A DNA stretch of 6,290 nucleotides. Origin: an uncultured Terriglobus sp. Lineage in GTDB: Bacteria > Acidobacteriota > Terriglobia > Terriglobales > Acidobacteriaceae. The notes beneath the pieces are model-generated. The model was not told the origin of the DNA. It ran no database searches and worked only from the letters and a program-made list of their open reading frames with translations. Made by a program: the position numbers and the translations under genes. Each line of letters starts with the position of its first letter. Position 1 is the first letter of the stretch. The stretch covers positions 1 to 6,290 of the forward strand of contig CALMRM010000098.1 of the NCBI GenBank assembly GCA_937871605.1, read 5' to 3'. Shown one piece after another: positions 1 to 5,265 of the stretch.

Positions 1-25
1 CCCCATGTCTCCAAGAGACATGGGG
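1..25 (-). terminator. Hairpin after the Nudix gene, probable intrinsic terminator
   Basis: This is a perfect inverted repeat: ten-base arms at 1-10 and 16-25 around a five-base loop (ccaag). Read on the minus strand it begins 20 nt after the TAG stop of the Nudix gene, where the terminator of the three-gene minus-strand operon is expected. Any U-tract would lie beyond the left edge of the window and cannot be seen. On the plus strand the stem is followed by C-rich sequence, so termination in that direction is unlikely unless the hairpin acts without a U-tract. Confidence 0.6.
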
Positions 26-44
26 CCCCCAACCCCGTAGTTAC

Positions 45-605
45 CTAGACCGATCTTGTGGTGGCGCGCAGCCAGACCATGTACGTGCCCCACGCGGCGA
101 GGGTGCAGTTATCCATCACGCGTCCGTCGCGGATCATGGCCTCAAACTCCTCCACGCGGACACGGTGAACGGTTAAACCTTCTTCCTCAGGCTCCAACTC
201 CGTCTCGCCCTGTGATAGATCCTCTGCAAGCCAGACGTGATGCTTTTGCCGCATGGCACCGTACGCGATCCAGTTGCGGCCGATCTCCGTCATGCGCGCG
301 GCGTGCAGGCCGGTTTCCTCACGCAACTCGCCCCGTGCAAGTTCTTCCGGGTCGGCATCTGCCATTTCCCAACCACCCTGGGGGAACTCGTAAAAGCTGC
401 CCTGCACCGTATAGCGAAACTGGTGCACCAGCGTGAGGAAGTCACCGTCTGGCGTATGCTCCAGCGGAATAACGATGCAGGCCGGGTCCTTGTCGAGCAC
501 GCCGTAGATGCCGCGCTCGCCGCCTACACGCTCGATGACGTCTTCGCGCATATGCGACCACTTGTTCTGGTACACCGTGCGCGTGCTGATGGTTTTGATG
601 GACAC
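45..605 (-). CDS. Nudix hydrolase, ADP-ribose pyrophosphatase-like, with atypical Nudix box
   Basis: The 186-residue product fits the Nudix superfamily, which cleaves nucleoside diphosphates linked to another moiety in the cytoplasm. The Nudix helix lies at about residues 78-100 and ends in GELREETGL, keeping the metal-binding glutamates E93, E96 and E97. Two consensus positions differ: the Glu of Gx5E is Ala84, and the Arg of REuxEExGu is Gly92. The N-terminal NKW..MRED segment and the C-terminal EEEGLTVHRV...MIRDGRVMDNCT segment are typical of ADP-sugar pyrophosphatase-like members, so an ADP-ribose or NDP-sugar substrate is plausible but unproven. The start is GTG at 605-603, only 2 nt after the TAG of the upstream hydrolase. 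No good Shine-Dalgarno is visible, so translation is probably coupled. The internal ATG at residue 19 would remove conserved N-terminal sequence and is less likely. Confidence 0.9.
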   Translation of the reverse strand: MSIKTISTRTVYQNKWSHMREDVIERVGGERGIYGVLDKDPACIVIPLEHTPDGDFLTLVHQFRYTVQGSFYEFPQGGWEMADADPEELARGELREETGLHAARMTEIGRNWIAYGAMRQKHHVWLAEDLSQGETELEPEEEGLTVHRVRVEEFEAMIRDGRVMDNCTLAAWGTYMVWLRATTRSV

Positions 606-607
606 CG

Positions 608-2509
608 CTACTTCAGCGCCGCCGTCTGTGCGTCGTCTGGCTGCAGCACCTCAAGGTGTGAGGGATACCGGGGCGAGCTGTAGACCGTGATGGTCTCTGC
701 CTTGTATGCAGAGGCTGGCGCGCTCATGATGTTGGGCACAAAGGTCTGCGGGTTTCGATCGTACAGTGGAAACCAGCTGGATTGAACCTCGACCAGCATG
801 CGGTGACCTTTTAGAAAGGTGTGGTCTGCACCGTGCAGGCTCCACCTGTATTCCTCCACAGCGTTGGCTTTGATTGGTTCGGCCTTCTCAAAGCCTGTGC
901 GATAGCGGCCACGAAAGATCTCGTCGACCACCATCATCTGATAGCCGCCCATGCCGTTTGGCGCGTCGTCGGGGTAGGCGTCGATCAGCTTGACGACCCA
1001 GTCGCCGTCGGTACCGGTTGTGCTGGCGAAGATGTCTGCAACGATGTCGCCGGTGACGGTGATGTCGCGGTCCAGCACGGGCAAGGCAAAGGCCACCTGG
1101 TCAGGCCGGCTGGTGGCGAAGCGCTGGTCTTCCGCAAGCCAGGTGCGCCACTTGGAGCCCTTGCCATAGGTGGATTGAATGGGCCGCGCGCGGTACGGGA
1201 CAGGACTCGCTGGATCAGCGGTGTATTTCGCCTCGTACGCCGCCGTGGGTGCGGTAAAGCTTAAGGTCTTCTGCGCGCCAAAGAATAGCTTTGCCGGATG
1301 GAAGCCGACCTTTGGCGGCCACTGCGCGTAGTGCTGCCACTGGTCGGTGCCGGTGCGGAAGCTGGCGGTGTCCTCCAGGGTAAAGCCCGGCTTGTCCTTC
1401 AAGTAAAGCTCGAAGAACGGTGCCTCGATGGTCGCACGGTACTCCGTGCCGGTCGGCTCGCCGAAGTCGAGCGCACCCAATTTCTGCCCCTGCCCGGCCC
1501 AGCCGCCATGATTCCACGGACCCTCCACCAGGTAGACCTTGTGCCCTGGGTCGCTCGGGCTTTGTTCCGCGCGCAGGTGCTTGTACTCCTCTTGCGGACC
1601 CCACATGTCTTCCTGGTCAAACCAGCCGCCGACCTCGAGCGTTGGCACCTCCGGCGTGTGCAGGTGCGTTTCCACAGCCATGGCTTGCCAGAACGGGGAG
1701 TATTGCGGCTCGGCCAGGAAGCGCTTTGCGGTGGGCAGTTCCGTCATCTTGGCGTCAGCGGCTGCACCCGCAAAGTTCACGTGCTTGAGGAAGTAGTCAT
1801 AGGTATCGTCGGGCATGCTGACGACCTGGTCGTCCTTGGCGCGCTCAAGCTGCAGGACATAGTCATAGCCGTAGGTTTCGCGGAACGCGCCATTGTGGAA
1901 GAAGTCATCGCCCAGCCAGATGTTGGTCATGGGTGCTTGCGGCGAAATCGCCTTGACCGCCGGGTGGTGGTCGACACCTGCCATCATGGCAAGAAAGCCG
2001 GGGTAGGAGACGCCAAGTACGCCTACCCGCCCGTTGTTGTTTGGCAGGTTCTTCAGCATCCACTCGACGGTATCGTAGGTGTCGCTACTTTCGTCCACCA
2101 GCTTGGGGTCGGTGCGGTTTCCGGACACGTGCATCAGTGCGCGGTTCATCACGAACTGCCCTTCCGAGCCGTACTTGCCGCGGATGTCGCCCTGCACGAA
2201 GATGTACCCGCTCTGCGCCAGTTCCGGCTTGCTGCGGTTCACGCCCTCGCTACTGCCTTCTGCGCCGTAGGGGGTGCGGGTCAGCAGAATGGGGAGCGGT
2301 GGGCCCGTCTCACTGTCCTGTGGCCGCAGGATGACCAGGTGCAGCTTCACACCGTCTCGCATGGGCACCATGGCCTCGCTCTTGACGTAGGGCCTGCCTT
2401 TTGACTCCACGCCTTGCGCCACCGCGGATTGGGCCGCTGCCACGGAGGGGACAGCAAAGACTGCGGACAGCATGAGCAGGGGCAAGGCAAGTGCAACACG
2501 GGTCAACAT
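608..2509 (-). CDS. Secreted S15/CocE-family hydrolase, probable alpha-amino-acid ester hydrolase
   Basis: The 633-residue precursor (counting from ATG 2509) has a Sec signal peptide: MLTR, a hydrophobic stretch to about residue 23, then a VAAA-Q cleavage region near 26, with no lipobox. The mature enzyme is expected in the periplasm. An alpha/beta-hydrolase domain carries RTPYG (oxyanion Tyr81), GVSYPG (nucleophile Ser168), GGWFDQED (Asp298) and GPWNHG (His334). A C-terminal jelly-roll of the X-Pro dipeptidyl-peptidase type follows from about residue 475. Asp202 lies 34 residues after the Ser, and Glu300/Asp301 lie 2 and 3 after the catalytic Asp. This is the spacing of the carboxylate cluster that binds the substrate amino group in Xanthomonas and Acetobacter alpha-amino-acid ester hydrolases (EC 3.1.1.43). 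The length also fits that group. Other S15 activities (dipeptidyl-peptidase, glutaryl acylase, cocaine esterase-like) are not excluded. It is the middle gene of the CDGSH-hydrolase-Nudix operon. Confidence 0.88.
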   Translation of the reverse strand: MLTRVALALPLLMLSAVFAVPSVAAAQSAVAQGVESKGRPYVKSEAMVPMRDGVKLHLVILRPQDSETGPPLPILLTRTPYGAEGSSEGVNRSKPELAQSGYIFVQGDIRGKYGSEGQFVMNRALMHVSGNRTDPKLVDESSDTYDTVEWMLKNLPNNNGRVGVLGVSYPGFLAMMAGVDHHPAVKAISPQAPMTNIWLGDDFFHNGAFRETYGYDYVLQLERAKDDQVVSMPDDTYDYFLKHVNFAGAAADAKMTELPTAKRFLAEPQYSPFWQAMAVETHLHTPEVPTLEVGGWFDQEDMWGPQEEYKHLRAEQSPSDPGHKVYLVEGPWNHGGWAGQGQKLGALDFGEPTGTEYRATIEAPFFELYLKDKPGFTLEDTASFRTGTDQWQHYAQWPPKVGFHPAKLFFGAQKTLSFTAPTAAYEAKYTADPASPVPYRARPIQSTYGKGSKWRTWLAEDQRFATSRPDQVAFALPVLDRDITVTGDIVADIFASTTGTDGDWVVKLIDAYPDDAPNGMGGYQMMVVDEIFRGRYRTGFEKAEPIKANAVEEYRWSLHGADHTFLKGHRMLVEVQSSWFPLYDRNPQTFVPNIMSAPASAYKAETITVYSSPRYPSHLEVLQPDDAQTAALK

Positions 2510-2519
2510 CGAACGGGAG

Positions 2520-2525
2520 CCTCCT
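2520..2525 (-). promoter_or_regulatory. Shine-Dalgarno AGGAGG that fixes the hydrolase start at ATG 2509
   Basis: A full AGGAGG lies 10 nt before the ATG at 2509-2507. The open frame extends further, to a GTG at 2530, but that codon lies upstream of the ribosome site. It would also place seven polar residues (MPGGSRS) before a typical signal peptide. The ATG is therefore the better start. Confidence 0.75.
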
Positions 2526-2543
2526 GGCACGATGGGTGCGACG

Positions 2544-2774
2544 TTATTTGCCGGTCAGATTGCCAGGCGATGCCATGCACTGCCAGCCCGCCTTGTTGTG
2601 CGATCCGTCACAGAAGGGACGCTTCTCACTCAGGCCGCAGCGGCACAGTGACACGGCGGGCTTGCCGGAGAGGTCCCATGCGGCACCATCGGCGTCCACC
2701 AGGTGGATGGCGCCTTCCACACGCAACGGTCCATTTGGCCGGACGGTAATCTTTACGGGTTCCTGCTCTGGCAT
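2544..2774 (-). CDS. Small CDGSH-type iron-sulfur protein
   Basis: The 76-residue protein carries the complete CDGSH signature, C-x-C-x2-S-x3-P-x-C-D-G-S-H, at residues 44-59. Cys44, Cys46, Cys55 and His59 would bind a redox-active, proton-coupled [2Fe-2S] cluster with the family's 3Cys-1His ligation. The rest is a short beta-rich N-terminal part (residues 5-42, with ITVRPNGPLRVEG and a WDLSGKP turn). No membrane segment is present, so the protein is probably soluble and cytoplasmic, as in small bacterial single-motif members. AGGAG at 2783-2779 precedes the ATG by 4 nt, and the stop is TAA. It is the first gene of a minus-strand operon, 34 nt ahead of the secreted hydrolase. The biological partner of such small CDGSH proteins is generally unknown, and the neighbours here do not settle it. 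Confidence 0.93.
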   Translation of the reverse strand: MPEQEPVKITVRPNGPLRVEGAIHLVDADGAAWDLSGKPAVSLCRCGLSEKRPFCDGSHNKAGWQCMASPGNLTGK

Positions 2775-2778
2775 GGGT

Positions 2779-2783
2779 CTCCT
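2779..2783 (-). promoter_or_regulatory. Shine-Dalgarno of the CDGSH gene
   Basis: AGGAG lies 4 nt before the ATG at 2774, a short but usable spacing. It supports this start for the 76-residue protein. Confidence 0.6.
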
Positions 2784-2845
2784 GAGGCAACACAGATGCT
2801 GCGCAGAGGTGCGCCGGGCAGACTGTGCTGATGTCCATACGCGCC

Positions 2846-2854
2846 AGCATAGCA
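2846..2854 (-). promoter_or_regulatory. Possible extended -10 element upstream of the CDGSH operon
   Basis: On the minus strand the sequence TGCTATGCT resembles an extended -10 (TG-n-TATGCT, against TG-n-TATAAT). It lies about 70 nt upstream of the CDGSH start. No convincing -35 hexamer lies at the expected distance. It is the best sigma-70-like candidate in the 123-nt gap, but weak. Confidence 0.25.
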
Positions 2855-2857
2855 GGC

Positions 2858-2892
2858 TGGGCGGCTCCGCAGGTAGCGCGCGTCGCCGCCCA
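2858..2892 (-). repeat. Inverted repeat just after the pseudo-receiver gene, possible terminator
   Basis: Eight-base perfect arms (TGGGCGGC at 2858-2865 and GCCGCCCA at 2885-2892) flank a 19-nt loop. On the minus strand the stem starts 5 nt after the TAG of the pseudo-receiver gene. No T-run follows it. It could be a GC-rich terminator or attenuator separating that gene from the CDGSH operon, but in GC-rich DNA chance is a real alternative. Confidence 0.35.
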
Positions 2893-2897
2893 CCGGC

Positions 2898-3413
2898 CTA
2901 GCTATTCATCAGCAGGGTAGTCCGTTCGTCCAGGCGGACACGCAGGGAGTCGGCCAGGGTGCGAACCTGCTGGAGGCGATCGGTAATGCCCGGAGGCACG
3001 GACCGCTCCCGCAGCATGAGATCACTCTCCAGCAGGAGGCTCGTGATGGTGGATTTGAGGTCCTGCGCCATGGCGTTGGCGGCAACGCGGCGGCCCAGCA
3101 CCTCAGCCTGTTCACGGTTCTCAAGCAGATTACGCAGGAGGCGAACCACGCCTGCCGCGCCCAGGGTGCATAGGTTGATCTCAATGGGAACTGCGCCTTC
3201 GGCGTTCTGCCACAGCATGTCCGCCGTGGTCATTTCACCGTCGGGCAGCGAGGAGTCGAGCAATACAGCAGTAACGGCTCCGCGCCGCAGCCGGGCCAGA
3301 GCGGCCCGGCGGCTGCGCGCGATTTCTACAATGGCGTCGGCTTCGCGTGACAGTGCACGGGCGAGATTTTCTGCGCCAGTGATGGCTGTGATGATGAGTA
3401 CTGTTTTTTCCAT
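2898..3413 (-). CDS. Pseudo-receiver protein with degenerate histidine-kinase-like helix
   Basis: I do not recognise a named family for this 171-residue protein. Residues 3-95 read as a response-regulator receiver fold: VLIIT as strand 1, and AVLLDSSLPDG with Asp53 at the phosphoacceptor position. The acidic pair after strand 1 is Thr9/Ala10, and no lysine or Ser/Thr is evident at the other switch positions, so ordinary phosphorylation is doubtful. Residues 96-165 look all-helical. AMAQDLKSTITSLL (114-127) resembles the H-box of a kinase dimerisation domain (AHDLRNPLT-like), with Gln117 where His would be. A second amphipathic helix follows (143-162). No kinase ATP-binding domain is present. 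The start is ATG 3413 with GAGG 4 nt upstream. The gene lies 119 nt downstream of, and co-directional with, the NtrC-type regulator, which suggests a partner or modulator role (inference). Confidence 0.72.
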   Translation of the reverse strand: MEKTVLIITAITGAENLARALSREADAIVEIARSRRAALARLRRGAVTAVLLDSSLPDGEMTTADMLWQNAEGAVPIEINLCTLGAAGVVRLLRNLLENREQAEVLGRRVAANAMAQDLKSTITSLLLESDLMLRERSVPPGITDRLQQVRTLADSLRVRLDERTTLLMNS

Positions 3414-3498
3414 TTCGCCTCACTTGGTATCGAGGTAAACAGAAAAGGGCAAAGAGGTCAGGCAGAGAAACAAGGAGTGCAAGGGTGATGCAAGTACA

Positions 3499-3518
3499 GC
3501 GCAGTTGCGTCACTGCGC
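3499..3518. repeat. Inverted repeat between the regulator and the pseudo-receiver gene
   Basis: Perfect seven-base arms, GCGCAGT (3499-3505) and ACTGCGC (3512-3518), flank a six-base loop. On the minus strand the hairpin begins 14 nt after the TAG of the NtrC-type gene and is followed by TGTACTT, which is not a good U-tract. It could be a weak terminator, an attenuator or a dyad operator for the downstream gene. The sequence does not decide between these. Confidence 0.4.
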
Positions 3519-3532
3519 GCTTTTGAACAGAA

Positions 3533-5095
3533 CTAGTCCGAAATACCGTATTCCTTCAGCTTGCGATACAGGGTTGTTTTGCCGATGCCAAGCAGCTTGG
3601 CAGCCATCAACTTGTCCCCTTTTAGTTGCCGAATGGTGTGCAGGATGGCGTCGCGTTCCAGATCCGCAATCGAGACGATGGGCACCGGCGCGCGACGATC
3701 GTCCTGCACCTGTCCGCTCGCCGGGTCCTGGTAGGTGCGAGCATCCACGCGGACAGTCGCAGGGTTTGCCGTTTGCAGCTTGGCTCCTTGCAGTTCTACG
3801 GGAAGATCTCCCACGTGCAGGTACGGTCCGCTGGCATTAGTACAGGTGTTCTCGATGCAGATTTCGAGTTCACTGACGTTCCCAGGCCATGCGTGATTCA
3901 TCAGCACCTGCATGGCGTCTGCGGAGAGCCGGTAATCGACGGCACCTTCGCGGCGCATGCGCTCCAAAAAGTACTCCGCCAGTAAGGAAATGTCCTGCTT
4001 GCGCTCGCGCAGCGGTGGTATGCGCAGGCTGACTACGTTTAGACGGTAGAAGAGATCTTTACGGAACTGCCCTTGGTCGACCAGCGCCGAGAGATCCCCG
4101 TCGGAACCGGCCAGAACGCGCACGGTTACTGGCAGCGCCAGCGCCGCCCCGGCAGGCTGCACCTTACGGTCTTGCAGGGCGCGCAGCAGCTTCGACTGCA
4201 ACTCCAGCGACATGCCACGAATGCCGCCCAGGAACAGGGTGCCACCCTCATCCTGGGTCAACGCACCCGCCTTTTCGCGGCTTTCTCCAGTCAGGGGATT
4301 GCGTACGTAGCCAAACACTTCGCTTTCCAGCATCGCTGGCGATAGCTGGGTGCAATCCACTGTGTGGAAGCGCTTGCTGCTGTGCGGGCCTGCGGCGTGG
4401 ATGGCGCGGGCGATGGCTTCCTTTCCGGTGCCGGATTCCCCCAGGATCAGTACCGGGTGTGACGCCGTGGCGACCTTCTGCACGATGCGGTGGAGCTTCT
4501 GCACCTCTGGCGAGATGCCGATGAGCGTGCCCTCTCGGTGGGTCTGCAGGTGCTCCTGAATTCGTTTGGTTTCCACCTCAAGCGAACGCCGCTGGGCCGC
4601 CCGCTCCAGCACGCTGGTGAGCTCATCCATGGCGAAGGGCTTGGTGAGGTAATCCGCAGCGCCCAGGCGAATGGCCTCGACCGCCGATGTGACCGTGGCG
4701 AAAGCCGTCATGATGACCACCGAGCAGCGAGGCCGCCGTTTACGGATGTCTTCCAACAGTGATAGGCCGCCAGAGGACATTTTCAAGTCCATGAGTACGA
4801 CATCTGGCGAGTGCGATTCGATGTAGTCACGCGCACGCACTGTAGAGTCCAGCGCCGCTACCTCGAAGCCCATTCCGGCGGCAATCTCCCCGCAGGCTTT
4901 GAGAACGGGCTGATCCGCATCGACGATGAGCAGGTTCAGACCTGCGGCTACTGTTGCTTCGTGATCACGCGCTTGCAACTGCGGACCCGCCCCAGCGCGC
5001 GGTGTCTTCGGCGGAAAAGTTGAAGTCACCTCAGGCTTTCGGCTCGGTCGGATGCTCGATGGCGACGCGGAATGTGAGAAGAACCGTTCGGTCAT
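3533..5095 (-). CDS. NtrC-family response regulator with eroded AAA+ ATPase centre
   Basis: The 520-residue protein has NtrC architecture. A roughly 50-residue Pro/Ser-rich N-terminal extension precedes a receiver (53-168) with Asp59, phosphoacceptor Asp103, Thr130 and Lys152; the second acid is Ala60. An AAA+ domain (about 190-430) follows, then a linker and a Fis-type helix-turn-helix (478-518, AAKLLGIGKTTLYRKL). Walker A is intact (GESGTGKE, 219-226), and Arg345/Arg351 fit the arginine fingers. Key ATPase residues are missing. Walker B reads GGTLFLGGI with Gly290-Gly291 for Asp-Glu, the GAFTGA loop is NPLTGE (266-271), the glutamate-switch Asn is Asp247, sensor I AATN is AGSD, and the sensor II Arg is Ser408. 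It probably binds DNA, and perhaps ATP, but should not drive sigma-54 open-complex formation. It may instead repress or work with sigma-70 RNA polymerase, as known GAFTGA-less relatives do. No strong Shine-Dalgarno precedes ATG 5095, so the start is less certain than the identity. Confidence 0.93.
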   Translation of the reverse strand: MTERFFSHSASPSSIRPSRKPEVTSTFPPKTPRAGAGPQLQARDHEATVAAGLNLLIVDADQPVLKACGEIAAGMGFEVAALDSTVRARDYIESHSPDVVLMDLKMSSGGLSLLEDIRKRRPRCSVVIMTAFATVTSAVEAIRLGAADYLTKPFAMDELTSVLERAAQRRSLEVETKRIQEHLQTHREGTLIGISPEVQKLHRIVQKVATASHPVLILGESGTGKEAIARAIHAAGPHSSKRFHTVDCTQLSPAMLESEVFGYVRNPLTGESREKAGALTQDEGGTLFLGGIRGMSLELQSKLLRALQDRKVQPAGAALALPVTVRVLAGSDGDLSALVDQGQFRKDLFYRLNVVSLRIPPLRERKQDISLLAEYFLERMRREGAVDYRLSADAMQVLMNHAWPGNVSELEICIENTCTNASGPYLHVGDLPVELQGAKLQTANPATVRVDARTYQDPASGQVQDDRRAPVPIVSIADLERDAILHTIRQLKGDKLMAAKLLGIGKTTLYRKLKEYGISD

Positions 5096-5116
5096 AGCTG
5101 AGTGTTACCTGCGTGC

Positions 5117-5126
5117 TGCATATGCA
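5117..5126. repeat. Perfect palindrome TGCATATGCA upstream of the regulator gene
   Basis: A ten-base perfect palindrome, AT-rich against its surroundings, lies 22-31 nt upstream of the regulator's ATG in the divergent spacer. Its position would suit an operator or the -10 region of the regulator promoter. This is position-based inference only. Confidence 0.3.
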
Positions 5127-5166
5127 AAAGAGTAATGTTCGGAAAGTAACTGATGTACACACGAAA

Positions 5167-5214
5167 CGCAATGCAGGGGCAGCCGCCGCCGTGCCTAGTT
5201 TGATACGCATTGCG
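5167..5214. repeat. Spaced inverted repeat CGCAATGC...GCATTGCG in the divergent spacer
   Basis: Two perfect eight-base arms, at 5167-5174 and 5207-5214, are 32 bases apart, centre to centre about four helical turns. They lie between the divergent regulator and RNase PH genes. They could be paired half-sites for a DNA-binding protein such as the Fis-type domain of the adjacent regulator. Eight-base arms can also arise by chance. Apart from these repeats, I see no convincing -35/-10 pair for either direction in the 5096-5265 spacer. Confidence 0.3.
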
Positions 5215-5248
5215 CCACAGCAACGCCGATTTCAGCAAGAGGTAAAAA

Positions 5249-5252
5249 GAGG
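5249..5252 (+). promoter_or_regulatory. Probable Shine-Dalgarno of the RNase PH gene
   Basis: GAGG within AAGAGGC lies 13 nt before the GTG at 5266, a long spacing. The frame is open upstream to 5113, but this region and the match to RNase PH length favour the GTG. Confidence 0.4.
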
Positions 5253-5265
5253 CGATACTTGCAGG

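Noticed and set aside
1298..2404. A 368-codon open frame on the plus strand
   Set aside because: It lies wholly antisense to the well-supported S15 hydrolase. The translation shows no family motif and has the Val/Leu/Arg/His-rich composition of a reverse-strand shadow in GC-rich DNA.
2509..2530. Upstream GTG (2530) as the start of the S15 hydrolase
   Set aside because: The AGGAGG lies between this codon and ATG 2509, and the ATG gives a standard signal peptide.
2775..2897. A possible additional small gene between the pseudo-receiver and CDGSH genes (minus-strand frame 2626-2850)
   Set aside because: The frame runs out of phase through most of the CDGSH gene and has no recognisable motif. 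The gap is better read as promoter and leader sequence.
5182..5197. Sigma-54-like promoter (TAGGCACG with a GG-N10-GC layout) upstream of the regulator on the minus strand
   Set aside because: The -24 half matches, but the -12 half lacks the TT of TTGC. The match rests partly on a GCC-triplet run expected in GC-rich DNA.
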